Positions 25,722 to 34,055 of a DNA stretch of 64,000 nt are shown here, piece by piece (within the stretch, counting starts at the first letter, position 1; every line of letters begins with the position of its first letter). Both the position numbers and the translations under genes were made by a program. Location of the stretch: the NCBI RefSeq assembly GCF_000368825.1, contig NZ_KB849717.1, positions 446,663-510,662 of the forward strand. The letters run 5' to 3'. The notes under the pieces are model-generated. The model saw only the letters and a list, made by a program, of their open reading frames with translations. It had not been told where the DNA came from and did not search any database. The DNA comes from Acinetobacter ursingii DSM 16037 = CIP 107286. Its GTDB lineage: Bacteria > Pseudomonadota > Gammaproteobacteria > Pseudomonadales > Moraxellaceae.

Positions 25722-26647
25722 TATGAACCTCCACCAACCACAACCGGTGCTCGAGTAAGTGTTGGGGCAACATCAGCAACAGTATAAGAGAACTGTGTAT
25801 TTAGAATGTCGCTGTTGCCGCCGCTTGGAAGTGGTGCAGATACCAGCACTTTAGGAAGATCAAGCGTGTATTTATTGCCAGCACTATCTGTCATTGGAAT
25901 AGATAGAGAAATTGGAGTATTGGCGAACTGTTTTTCATATATGGCTGATGTATTTTGCGACCAAGCTACAGTAAATGATCCAGTGCCCTGAGCAAGAGTT
26001 TCAAGAATTGCACCAATTTCTAAACCTTTACCTAGGCAGCGCTGTGTTTGTGCATTGTTATTCCAAGTAAAGTCTAGCTGGGTAATGCATGCACCACTAA
26101 CCAACGACCCATCGATAAGTATGTCACCAATAGATACGCTTGACATTTTAGGATTATCTGAGGCTGCGGTAATTGTTCCTGCTGGTACGCTTGTGAATTT
26201 AGTTCGGCCCATGCCAATCAAGGAGAATGTTGCGGTAATTAAGCCACTCTCTGGAATGGATAGCTGCAATTGATTGACATGACAACCTTTGAATACATGA
26301 TAATCCGCTACGTCTGTGAAACCACGCAGAATAGAGAATGTTTTTCGTGCTGTACCACCGAAAGTGAGTACATTCCCGGTAAAAGCATTGTATGCCGCTG
26401 CTTCAAATAAAGCGTCGTATGCACCATATTGCAGCTCAGTCTCAATGTCCCCTGTGTAATCAATACCAGTGACGTACGTACCAGAAGCAATACGGCTATC
26501 TTTGATCGTATTGGATTCTGTTGTGGTCGGAGCGGCATCCAGTGAGGTTGTTGTGAAAGGTAATGTTGTACGAGCGAATGGGCTTGGAGTAGTACCCACT
26601 ACTGTTTCAGGTGCGTATTGCACAAGTTGCTTGATACCACTCGACAT
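25721..26647 (-). CDS. Major tail (tube) protein
   Basis: A 308-aa beta-rich protein with the composition of siphophage tail tube proteins (Thr/Ser/Gly-rich, low Lys). It starts MSSGIKQLVQYAPETVVGTT. It stands between connector genes and the G/GT chaperones, the expected place for the tube protein. The C-terminal end (TLTRAPVVVGGGS) is short, with no extra Ig domain. Confidence 0.85.
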   Translation of the reverse strand: MSSGIKQLVQYAPETVVGTTPSPFARTTLPFTTTSLDAAPTTTESNTIKDSRIASGTYVTGIDYTGDIETELQYGAYDALFEAAAYNAFTGNVLTFGGTARKTFSILRGFTDVADYHVFKGCHVNQLQLSIPESGLITATFSLIGMGRTKFTSVPAGTITAASDNPKMSSVSIGDILIDGSLVSGACITQLDFTWNNNAQTQRCLGKGLEIGAILETLAQGTGSFTVAWSQNTSAIYEKQFANTPISLSIPMTDSAGNKYTLDLPKVLVSAPLPSGGNSDILNTQFSYTVADVAPTLTRAPVVVGGGS

Positions 26648-26668
26648 GGCAATCTCCTATTTTTAGGC

Positions 26669-26697
26669 ATAAAAAAACCACCTTTCGGTGGCGCGGG
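26669..26697 (-). terminator. Hairpin between antA and the tail tube gene
   Basis: CCACC/GGTGG stem with 4-nt loop TTTC, followed by an A-run on the plus strand (T-run on the minus strand). It lies after the antA-like gene. Confidence 0.65.
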
Positions 26698-26709
26698 GTT
26701 TTGGTTTGT

Positions 26710-27240
26710 TTAGTCGTTTTCGTCTTTAAAATCCAAAGATGGTTGAGCTTCTTTAATTAGATCGTCCAATTCTTTGAGCATTGCAGGCTTGGTTTGTTTA
26801 CCATGAATTGATAAGAAGCTTGCGGCACCCGATAATGATTGGGTGATTACATCAATCTGTGCTGAGAGTTCACCAATGCGAACCTGCAATCCATCTTTGA
26901 GCTGTCTAGCTAATTCCTCTTGCTCGATGTAATACTTACGAATCTCATGTCCTTTATCATTCCGCTCCATCATTCCTAAATGCTTAGTCATATCAACTGA
27001 AATGATATATTCAGTTGTTGGGCGACCACCTTTTAGGTTTTCGTCTTTTTTGACGATAACTACATAATCAAAATTCTGTTCAAATTTACATTGATTAATT
27101 CGACGTTTAATCCAGTGGGAGAATTCAGCCTTTACTTCAAGCATCTTGTGTAAATTTCGTGCATTTACACCTAGCTGAACTTTCCCATTTAACTCTACTT
27201 CAAGAAATGGATTGGATTTAAAATTTACAATCGCATTCAT
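26710..27240 (-). CDS. AntA/AntB-domain antirepressor
   Basis: A 176-aa protein. The AntA domain (about residues 20-105) includes VNARNLHKMLEVKAEFSHWI and the segment DYVVIVKKDENLKGGRP. A C-terminal coiled coil follows. The family counters prophage repressors. The ATG at 27240 has GGAGAAG upstream; an in-frame ATG at 27261 lies inside the proposed antisense target. It is inserted between the tail terminator and tail tube genes with hairpins on both sides, so it looks like a self-contained cargo cassette controlled by the adjacent RNA. Confidence 0.85.
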   Translation of the reverse strand: MNAIVNFKSNPFLEVELNGKVQLGVNARNLHKMLEVKAEFSHWIKRRINQCKFEQNFDYVVIVKKDENLKGGRPTTEYIISVDMTKHLGMMERNDKGHEIRKYYIEQEELARQLKDGLQVRIGELSAQIDVITQSLSGAASFLSIHGKQTKPAMLKELDDLIKEAQPSLDFKDEND

Positions 27241-27263
27241 AATGCTTCTCCGACTGCTCATAA

Positions 27264-27342
27264 AGAAAAAACACTGGCAGGAAGAAGTATGAACAGTCAA
27301 AACGACCATCTTCTTTTCGGGGATCAGCCTAGCCAGTGTTCG
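27264..27342 (-). ncRNA. C4-like antisense RNA candidate upstream of antA
   Basis: On the minus-strand transcript an outer 9-bp stem (27340-27332 AACACTGGC with 27278-27270 GCCAGTGTT) encloses an inner stem AAGAAG/CTTCTT (27314-27309 with 27287-27282). The outer stem ends in a U-run, so it can also terminate. The loop sequence GACTGTTCAT (27298-27289) can pair over 10 nt (9 Watson-Crick, 1 G-U) with ATGAGCAGTC (27261-27252), directly before the antA ribosome binding site. This matches the layout of phage P1/P7 C4 RNA, which represses ant. Confidence 0.72.
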
Positions 27343-27361
27343 CCTGAATTTCAGGCATAAA

Positions 27362-27387
27362 AAAACCTGCCGCTAAGGACAGGTTCG
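27362..27387 (-). terminator. Hairpin upstream of the C4-like RNA
   Basis: AACCTG (27364-27369) pairs with CAGGTT (27380-27385), followed by a T-run on the minus strand. It would end structural-gene transcripts before the antA cassette, separating its regulation. Confidence 0.65.
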
Positions 27388-27404
27388 TTTAAAAGTTAAA
27401 TTCG

Positions 27405-27800
27405 TTAATTGACGCGATAATTTATTGAAATGTTGTACTGAATGAAATCCCCATTACTGCCGAGGTTCTGCACTTGACCTTGGAGTATCTCTAGTTGGCC
27501 AGTTGTGTAATATTCGAAATGAGCTAACCAAGCATCAGCGAGCTTTGTGATTACTACTTCATGTGTGTTCAGACGAGCCATGCAGTTGATTGAGATAATC
27601 CCTGTTCGCCTTGTACAAGGCACGTCACCAATTCCTGCAATGATTGAACCGCCCCATAACACATTAATTTCACACCAAAGCCCATCAGTCGGAACTGTTA
27701 AGTCTTTATTAGGATATTTAATTCGGGTCTGCTCAATCCCAGTAAATGCCATTGCCCTAGAGATAATGGCTTGTCGTGCTTGATCTAGAGTCATTGCCAT
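27405..27800 (-). CDS. Tail terminator-like protein (DUF4128-like)
   Basis: A 131-aa protein starting MAMTLDQARQ. The WLAHFEYYTTGQL segment and position between the HK97 gp10-like protein and the tail tube match siphophage tail terminators, which cap the tail tube and join it to the head. The ATG at 27800 is chosen because it follows the upstream stop directly; the longer frame overlaps it. Confidence 0.72.
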   Translation of the reverse strand: MAMTLDQARQAIISRAMAFTGIEQTRIKYPNKDLTVPTDGLWCEINVLWGGSIIAGIGDVPCTRRTGIISINCMARLNTHEVVITKLADAWLAHFEYYTTGQLEILQGQVQNLGSNGDFIQYNISINYRVN

Positions 27801-27801
27801 T

Positions 27802-28224
27802 TTAACCACCGTATTTCTGAGCAATATAGCTAAACGTTAAACCATAAACACCTTGAGGTGCTTGCTTGGAATAACCACCTGATGTTTTTTCAGTTTCAGG
27901 AATTGAAGTAAATCCACCGAACTCTATTTTTTTGGCATAAGGCGCATTAGTTTGGATATAGACTGTCGAGTAAGGTACTAAACGAGATAAAACGCTTGTG
28001 CCATTGCTTATGGTTGAGCCACCACCCTTGTCTTTCTCAGCCTCATTGAATGATTGGTCGGTCTGGTTAATGCTAACCCTGTGTGATGCTCTATAGGCTC
28101 CCGTGTCTACAGGACTGGCTAATACAACTCCACCTAAGGCATCAATGACAATATCTTTCTGTTTTTTGGTAAGGTCGGCTTCAATTGTTTTAGTGAAGGC
28201 ACTTGGTTTGCTGCTCCATCCCAT
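27802..28224 (-). CDS. HK97 gp10-like head-tail connector
   Basis: A 140-aa protein with the gp10-like pattern SPVDTGAYRASHRVSINQ near residue 38 and YAKKIEFGG near residue 97. Family members act at the neck between head and tail. It forms a tight run with the tail terminator and the small gene upstream. Confidence 0.8.
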   Translation of the reverse strand: MGWSSKPSAFTKTIEADLTKKQKDIVIDALGGVVLASPVDTGAYRASHRVSINQTDQSFNEAEKDKGGGSTISNGTSVLSRLVPYSTVYIQTNAPYAKKIEFGGFTSIPETEKTSGGYSKQAPQGVYGLTFSYIAQKYGG

Positions 28225-28392
28225 CTAACACCTCGGCAATTGCTCTGTTAATTCCCTACCATCTTTTGAATTATGAACATACACGCCATCCTTATATACA
28301 GGAAAGCATTCGCAATCTTCCTGTTGATGCTCAATAAGATCATCAATTGGCATTACATGAACTGAATCATGATATTTAACAACCTTCCACAT
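28225..28392 (-). CDS. Small unknown protein in the connector operon
   Basis: A 55-aa protein starting MWKVVKYHDSVHV, with AAGGAAAG before the ATG at 28392. It shares its first base with the end of the upstream gene. It is acidic with two closely spaced Cys (DCECF), and no family is recognised. The tight spacing and good ribosome binding site support it as real. Confidence 0.65.
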   Translation of the reverse strand: MWKVVKYHDSVHVMPIDDLIEHQQEDCECFPVYKDGVYVHNSKDGRELTEQLPRC

Positions 28393-28784
28393 TAGACTTT
28401 CCTTAACTGACAAGTCCACACACTTGATGATGGGTCCTGACTGTAGCTCACGACTCGATAATTACCGCCTTCAATCACCCAAATGTCGTTAACATCTGGC
28501 TCAACTAAAGTACCTGCTGAATCCTTCACTTCATTTTGCAGTAGCACAGCCTTTGAATCGGCAACGCGGTAATCGACAGGCTTCACCAAATCCTTTGCCC
28601 AGCTTCCAAACAGGACGCCACGACCGCCATAAACATATTCGGTGTACGTATCCTCACCAGTAGCTGGATTAGATCCAGTTAGTAACTTGCGGGTACAAGT
28701 AAAGGTATCAACCGCGCCTGCCAGTTCATCTTCAGCATCAAAGGCAGCGCCAAGTTCTTGCTGAATCTCATCACGCATTCCCAT
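28392..28784 (-). CDS. Head closure / head-tail connector protein
   Basis: A 130-aa protein between the gp6-like adaptor and the gp10-like protein. The C-terminal half (DIWVIEGGNYRVVSYSQDPS) has the beta pattern of head-tail stopper proteins. Assignment relies on gene order. Confidence 0.65.
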   Translation of the reverse strand: MGMRDEIQQELGAAFDAEDELAGAVDTFTCTRKLLTGSNPATGEDTYTEYVYGGRGVLFGSWAKDLVKPVDYRVADSKAVLLQNEVKDSAGTLVEPDVNDIWVIEGGNYRVVSYSQDPSSSVWTCQLRKV

Positions 28785-28787
28785 GGC

Positions 28788-29174
28788 TTACTCCGTAATA
28801 ACATAAGTGTTGATGTGATACTTCTCGCTGAAGAATGGTTCTAGAAGGTCAAGGATGAATTGCATATCGCCACTGACTGATTCTTCCTTGCCTGCAACAT
28901 AGGTCTTGCTTACCGACGTGCCAGACTGTGCAGATACCGTTTTAGATGCTACTACACCTTCTTTAGTTGTGTAGAGTTGCCCTGCTGCTGCCAGTTTTGC
29001 TAAGTAAGCGCCAGCCGTAAGAATCGCATCTGGCACTTCACCTTCTGGATAGTCTGGTAAATTTCTAGCATTAAGCCACGCATTAGCCTGCATCACAGCA
29101 ATAACCGGATCACCAGTTCCCCACCAGTCAGGCCCTAGCTTTTGAGTCACACTTTCGACTGTTACATAGTTCAT
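28788..29174 (-). CDS. Head-tail adaptor protein (gp6-like)
   Basis: A 128-aa protein, helical in the first half (VIAVMQANAWLNARNLPDYP, AILTAGAYLAKLAA), as in portal-adjacent adaptor proteins. Placement just after the capsid genes supports this. Family membership is inferred from order and helical content. Confidence 0.65.
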   Translation of the reverse strand: MNYVTVESVTQKLGPDWWGTGDPVIAVMQANAWLNARNLPDYPEGEVPDAILTAGAYLAKLAAAGQLYTTKEGVVASKTVSAQSGTSVSKTYVAGKEESVSGDMQFILDLLEPFFSEKYHINTYVITE

Positions 29175-29230
29175 AGCTTAATCCTAAAAATCTAATTAAG
29201 AAGGACGGCCCGAAAGCCGCCCTGCTTTAG

Positions 29231-29416
29231 TTATGCACCACCATTCAGCGGTGCTTCTGGCACAGGAACTGCTACTTCTGGGTCCTTAATGCCATAGTCA
29301 CCCGCTGTTTTGGCAGGGTCAAACATGGTGCCAGCAGCTAATGTGTCAGTTGCATCATCAGCATATCGGCGGTCTGTTGGGTATTGGTATTTGTAGTCTG
29401 GTTGCTTCTCAGCCAT
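29231..29416 (-). CDS. Small acidic protein after the capsid gene
   Basis: A 61-aa Asp/Ala/Pro-rich protein starting MAEKQPDYKYQYPTDRRYAD, preceded by AAGGAGA. It could be a capsid decoration or stabilising factor by position; no domain is recognised. Confidence 0.65.
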   Translation of the reverse strand: MAEKQPDYKYQYPTDRRYADDATDTLAAGTMFDPAKTAGDYGIKDPEVAVPVPEAPLNGGA

Positions 29417-29427
29417 GACTGCTCTCC

Positions 29428-30444
29428 TTAAAGGTTAGTAATTAGGAAGCGGATTGAGGTGTCTTCTGGTTTGGTTACAAGTTCCCAGTTAGCTGCCTTC
29501 TGCAAATCAGCCCAAGAAGCGCTTAAAGACTCACGCTCTGTACCACCAGTTAAAGTGTCTTTAGGTGCAATGAAGCTAAAACCTTGCGGATGGATCAACA
29601 TGTTGCGACGCGTCCAAAGGATTTCATGACCAGCACCATTACCAGTTGATTGTGTTTCTTCAACCTTCAAATCTTTTGGACCGGGAACAGAGTCATATGC
29701 AAATGCGCGTGGACCTGCAAGAATCGTGATGAACTTAGCGTTTGCGCCTGTGCCAATTTGCGTATTGGTATCTGTTTCAATGACTGCGCGCCCGTTGTAA
29801 ACGGTGATTGGTGGCAAGTTATCACTTGTGGTCACTTGTTCAAGTAATTGCTGTTTACGCATCTTCGCAGCAATACGTGAATGCACGAACATCACACCAC
29901 GTCCACGTAATGAAGCATTCATTGTGCTTTCCGCATCAATGTAGGCATCTACTGACCAACGTGAAGCATCTGTTGCTGTTGAAGCAGAGATGTCGGTAGT
30001 GAATCGCTTGCCGTTCGCCTGGTCATAATTACGCAAGCCAATTACTGTTGCTAGAGCACGGTTTTCGGCAGCTTGTTGCCAATACTTATTCAGCATTCCA
30101 CCAATAAGCTCAAGTGAGTTGACCTTCGATAAATACTGTCCAAGAACTGACTCAAGAAAGCCTTCGTTCATATATGCAACACGGCCTTGCATTTCACCTG
30201 CATCAATCGTGCGAGGCATTGCGATATCAGTCAAAATGGTGTTGCCATAGTTCTGTTCAACATTGCCGTCTACACCGTTGATGTATGGAACGACGAATGT
30301 TGATGAACCACTTGTAAGCAAAGGACGTAAAGATTCATCAGATACGAATGCACCTGATTGCACAAGTGGCGAAACTGCCACAGGATTTGGACGCAGGTAA
30401 GATAAAACTACGTCACGGTTAAATACTTCTACTAAAGAAGGCAT
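29428..30444 (-). CDS. Major capsid protein
   Basis: A 338-aa protein following the scaffold gene. Features typical of phage coat proteins: an early LTSGSSTFVVPYINGVDGN segment, RVAYMNEGFLESVLGQYLSK and a helical spine, no transmembrane segment. Forms the icosahedral shell. Its scaffold is a separate gene with no fused protease. Full length. Confidence 0.85.
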   Translation of the reverse strand: MPSLVEVFNRDVVLSYLRPNPVAVSPLVQSGAFVSDESLRPLLTSGSSTFVVPYINGVDGNVEQNYGNTILTDIAMPRTIDAGEMQGRVAYMNEGFLESVLGQYLSKVNSLELIGGMLNKYWQQAAENRALATVIGLRNYDQANGKRFTTDISASTATDASRWSVDAYIDAESTMNASLRGRGVMFVHSRIAAKMRKQQLLEQVTTSDNLPPITVYNGRAVIETDTNTQIGTGANAKFITILAGPRAFAYDSVPGPKDLKVEETQSTGNGAGHEILWTRRNMLIHPQGFSFIAPKDTLTGGTERESLSASWADLQKAANWELVTKPEDTSIRFLITNL

Positions 30445-30461
30445 GGAGTTACTCCCAATAA

Positions 30462-31187
30462 TTAATTATTAAAGTCACCATTCGCTACTGCTGCTTGGAA
30501 CCCTTGAGGGTCATTCTTTTGGAATTCCAAGCGCTCTTGCGTGGTCATTTCACTTGGTTTCTTGGCAGCTCCACCACCTGAACCACCGCCAGAAGCCCCA
30601 CTTCCTGACGCATTTGATGCAACAATTAATGGCTTAAATGCCACGTTGCTGCGAAACTCTTTTTTGAGGTCATCAATACTTAAAGCACTAGGTTTGCCCT
30701 GCGAATCTAGTACGCGTACTTTGACCTCTCCGTTTTCATCAGTTTCAACTTGAAGACGATTTGTAATATGTGGAAGCAAAACTGCCTCCGAGCCTTTGAT
30801 TGAAAGCTCACTTGCTAATGCTTGTGCTGTTTGCCCGACAGTTAATTTGTAGACTTGGTCTTGCAATGCTTTGGTAGCTTCTGCATGTTTTGCTTCTGCT
30901 TGCTCAAGCTTGGCTTTCCAAGATGCTTCAATTGCAGCAACGTCACCTTTTTTACGGGCTGCTTCTTCGGCTTCGCGTTGAGCTTTTTCTTCAGCTTCAC
31001 GTTGTTTTTGCTGGGCAGTTTTCTTTTCACCAAGAAGTTCTTCAACTTTCCGTTTCAGCCCATCCAGTTCTGAATTATCTTGCTGCGGCAGACCTTCAAC
31101 TTTTAAATAAAATGCGCCATCTTTTTCTTCGTAAAGCGCTTTCATTTCATCAGATAAGCCCTCTAGGCTATCGAGTTTGTATTTCAT
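30462..31187 (-). CDS. Scaffold protein
   Basis: A 241-aa protein. The central Lys/Gln/Glu/Ala coiled coil (about residues 40-120) is typical of phage scaffolds, and a Gly/Ser linker (SGASGGGSGGGAAKK) precedes a C-terminal helical tail that could bind capsid. ATG at 31187 has AGGGAG upstream. It is immediately upstream of the capsid gene. Confidence 0.8.
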   Translation of the reverse strand: MKYKLDSLEGLSDEMKALYEEKDGAFYLKVEGLPQQDNSELDGLKRKVEELLGEKKTAQQKQREAEEKAQREAEEAARKKGDVAAIEASWKAKLEQAEAKHAEATKALQDQVYKLTVGQTAQALASELSIKGSEAVLLPHITNRLQVETDENGEVKVRVLDSQGKPSALSIDDLKKEFRSNVAFKPLIVASNASGSGASGGGSGGGAAKKPSEMTTQERLEFQKNDPQGFQAAVANGDFNN

Positions 31188-31300
31188 GTTTTGCTCCCTG
31201 AGCGGTTTTGCAGTCACAAACTGCGGGCAATAAAAAAGCACCCCGATTGGAGCGCTATTGGTATTAATTTGATTACTTAGTCCATGCTTTTAGGATTAAG

Positions 31301-31522
31301 TCATAAATGATTTGTTGTTCTGGCGTGTTCACAACAACCGCCCTTAAATCCACCATCTTTACACTTCTTAAAGTCGCCACCATAAATACGATGCATTTTG
31401 CAGTCATAACACTGACAACTAAAAACATTCACATAGACTTGCCATAAAAGCCACATAAACCCAAGCAAGCCAAAAATTGCAGGCAAGATAATGAAATACA
31501 AAACATATGCTTGACCAATCAT
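31301..31522 (-). CDS. Small membrane protein with Cys-rich tail
   Basis: A 73-aa protein with one N-terminal transmembrane segment (about residues 7-32) and six Cys in the tail (C36, C38, C41, C54, C63, C64), suggesting a metal site or disulfides. It starts within the stop of the minor head gene (ATGA). It is not a recognised structural protein; cargo with an envelope role is possible. Confidence 0.6.
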   Translation of the reverse strand: MIGQAYVLYFIILPAIFGLLGFMWLLWQVYVNVFSCQCYDCKMHRIYGGDFKKCKDGGFKGGCCEHARTTNHL

Positions 31523-32604
31523 AATCCCAACCTCTTAAACATTTCTTCATCAAGCTTTTTGAGTTCAGCAAGTGTGAATGGCTGACCTGTTAAAGGATCT
31601 ACAAACTTATCCAATGAGTATTTCCCCTCTTTGAATAGTTTGTATCGTGATGGACCAAGCCAAGACTTTTGAAAAGATGCATCTTGTTTATCAAACCAGC
31701 CTTTGAAAGTTGTATTTGAATCCACAACACCTATATCACCTTCACCATTCACTTTATTGTTGAATGGTCGCATGCCGATTGTCTTACCTGAATTATCAGA
31801 GACAGGAATTAGGATCGATCTACAGTTTGGGTGAAGTGGGGGCACAGGATGAGGCTCATCTTTCTTGTAAACCTTGTCCGAGAAACCCATACAGATTTTA
31901 GAAGTGCGGCTATCTAGTGTTGCGATGAACTTTACATATTCAACACCAATGATCTGATATGTTTCATTCAGAGCAACATTGGACACATGACTTCGAGCAG
32001 TTCGTACCATTGTAGAAATCTGGTTTCTACTCTGATCAAGCAAACCGTCTTGGTAATTAAGAGCCTTCTTGCCTTTAATTCGCTGAACAATCTGCTGGTT
32101 TGTCTGACCCCGAGATAGACCATCTCGAATTGTTTGCTCTACTCGTACTTTTGTATCGTCTGCAATCTTCTCGAATAGGTAATCAAGTAGCACACCACCG
32201 CTTAAAGGCGTTTTCTTTGCCTTGTTGAATAGTGTCTTTCCATTTGGTTCTATTTTGCGATTAGCGAGAGTTTTAGCTTGATATGAAGCTTCATACACCG
32301 CTAATGCAGTAGCGCTTACTGTGAAGCCCTCAAGCAATCCTGATGCAACACTTGCCTGCCAAGTCTGAACTAATGTCCTTACTTCTTTTAATGCTGGTGT
32401 TGTATATTGTCCTGCCATCAATGCAGTCTTTTCAGCGTCACTCAAGTCATCTAACAAATCTCTTAACTTTGAAAGCATCTCACTAGAGAGTGAATCAAAT
32501 TGTGTTAGGAGATTATTGATTTCAGTTGAAGACAACCGGTAGAGATAAGCCTGATGTGATACCAGGGCATCAAGTAGAGCTTGTTGTGACAACTGGACGT
32601 TCAT
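31519..32604 (-). CDS. Minor head protein (SPP1 gp7 / Mu F-like)
   Basis: A 361-aa protein with the conserved block of the phage head morphogenesis family: FIATLDSRTSKICMGFSD, followed by HPVPPLHPNCRSILIPV at about residues 225-270. Such proteins sit inside the procapsid near the portal. Full length. It directly follows the truncated portal gene. Confidence 0.87.
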   Translation of the reverse strand: MNVQLSQQALLDALVSHQAYLYRLSSTEINNLLTQFDSLSSEMLSKLRDLLDDLSDAEKTALMAGQYTTPALKEVRTLVQTWQASVASGLLEGFTVSATALAVYEASYQAKTLANRKIEPNGKTLFNKAKKTPLSGGVLLDYLFEKIADDTKVRVEQTIRDGLSRGQTNQQIVQRIKGKKALNYQDGLLDQSRNQISTMVRTARSHVSNVALNETYQIIGVEYVKFIATLDSRTSKICMGFSDKVYKKDEPHPVPPLHPNCRSILIPVSDNSGKTIGMRPFNNKVNGEGDIGVVDSNTTFKGWFDKQDASFQKSWLGPSRYKLFKEGKYSLDKFVDPLTGQPFTLAELKKLDEEMFKRLGL

Positions 32605-32620
32605 TTGTCACTCCTGCGAT

Positions 32621-33808
32621 TTAAACCACCATAGGTCTATTAATTGACTCGCTTTCGATACGTGTTTGCTCATCTTCATAGCTAATTTCTGGTACTTTCC
32701 CAGTTGTAAGCAACTCATGGAATGTTTCCATACTCATTCGATTAGCAAGTACCATTTCCCAATAGAATTTAAGCGTATCAAGGTCAATCTTGCCTTTGGC
32801 GAAGTCTTGCTTAATGGTGAGTTTCGCCTTAGATCCACTTCCGTAGTATGCCGCACACCATTTAAGCGCATATTCCATCGCCTCATTGGTATTTGCTACA
32901 CACAAAGAAAGGACACTGTACTGGGCAAGCTTTTCATTATTTGATTGGGTAGCTGTCTTGTTGACCTGCTCGGTCTCAAGAATCTTTGCTCCCATCGCCT
33001 GCATGTACTTTTCTTTAGCATCCATAGCCTGTTTTGCTAAGGTGCTTTCAGTGACTTGCTTGTAGTCAAATGATGAGCCTTTCGGAAGCATTAAAGGATT
33101 CTTAGAACCTAAGCGAACACCATTTTTCTGCAACCAGTCGCGCCAACCTTCATCAAGTTCATTAATAACTGGTTGGGCTTGACCACAAATGAAAACCATC
33201 TCTTCATAGCTTGCGCTATTCTGATAATGGGCTAGGTTCATCGTGACGATTGGCTCTAACGGGATAGGATCAATATTCCAATCATTAGCCAAAGACCCCA
33301 AAGGAATAAAAGGAATTTCATTCCATCTTTGGCCTAATGAATTCGTTGGGTAGAAGATATTCCCACCCTGTAGTTCTCCTGACTTATCTGTATAAACTTG
33401 AACGTTATATTCATTGTTTTCATCAAGTCGAAGTACGCGGTAAATATTGATTTCTTTCTTAGAGAACTCGTCTTCTGGATCTTTTACCGTAGTCTTCTCA
33501 TGCAAGACAATAAGTTCAGGCTTATAGACCGAACCAACTCGCTTTAGACTCCAATTGATAATGCTCAACGACTCATAAAATACGATTGTTGGTCGAATGC
33601 CTAAGCTCTCTGCCTGCTGCACAGACACATTGCCGTCAGTAGTTGGATAATCAACAAATAAACCACCACGTGCATGTTTAAGCTGACCTTGCAAGGCAGA
33701 TTGTGCAACTTGGTAAATTGACTTACCTGTACCATCTGCATCGTATTTAAGAAAATCCATTCCATCTGGTTCGAATGTTGGGTCCTCAGCAAATACCACG
33801 CCCACCAT
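32621..33808 (-). CDS. DUF4055-type portal protein, N-terminally truncated
   Basis: A 395-aa frame with strong resemblance to DUF4055 portals: VGVVFAEDPTFEPDG at the very start, then DGTGKSIYQVAQSAL and ARGGLFVDYP. From memory, full-length members are longer and VGVVF lies well inside the fold. Here an in-frame TAG occurs only 10 codons upstream of the ATG, so the N-terminal part is missing. The portal normally forms the DNA channel and docks terminase, so this product is probably inactive. Confidence 0.8.
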   Translation of the reverse strand: MVGVVFAEDPTFEPDGMDFLKYDADGTGKSIYQVAQSALQGQLKHARGGLFVDYPTTDGNVSVQQAESLGIRPTIVFYESLSIINWSLKRVGSVYKPELIVLHEKTTVKDPEDEFSKKEINIYRVLRLDENNEYNVQVYTDKSGELQGGNIFYPTNSLGQRWNEIPFIPLGSLANDWNIDPIPLEPIVTMNLAHYQNSASYEEMVFICGQAQPVINELDEGWRDWLQKNGVRLGSKNPLMLPKGSSFDYKQVTESTLAKQAMDAKEKYMQAMGAKILETEQVNKTATQSNNEKLAQYSVLSLCVANTNEAMEYALKWCAAYYGSGSKAKLTIKQDFAKGKIDLDTLKFYWEMVLANRMSMETFHELLTTGKVPEISYEDEQTRIESESINRPMVV

Positions 33809-34055
33809 CTGAGCTGTTTTTAAGCTTGTCGTTTTCTAACTTTGCGTTATGTAATTCTTGAGTTAGACGATCTACTTCTAAAATCGCCTGTTCTCTTGTT
33901 AATTCTTGATCTACGAAACAAGCCCCGCCCGCATGACAATACCCATCACCACCACAGTGACCAAAGCCATGCTTGCAGCGCATTACAGCGTCAGTCCATA
34001 TATTTGTGTCTTTGCTTAAAAGATCATGTTCGCATGGGATTTTGATTGCTTTCAT
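33786..34055 (-). CDS. Small early-region protein, probably C-terminally truncated
   Basis: An 89-aa protein with a Cys/His/Gly-rich N-terminal half (CKHGFGHCGGDGYCHAGGAC), likely metal binding, followed by a coiled-coil helix. The frame runs 23 nt into the portal gene and ends there. The last residues (SSDGGRGIC) are therefore encoded by or next to portal sequence, and the natural end was probably lost in the same deletion that removed the terminase genes. Confidence 0.6.
   Translation of the reverse strand: MKAIKIPCEHDLLSKDTNIWTDAVMRCKHGFGHCGGDGYCHAGGACFVDQELTREQAILEVDRLTQELHNAKLENDKLKNSSDGGRGIC

Noticed and set aside
26296..26666. Short frames opposite the tail tube gene
   Set aside because: Shadows of a clear structural gene with no initiation signal.
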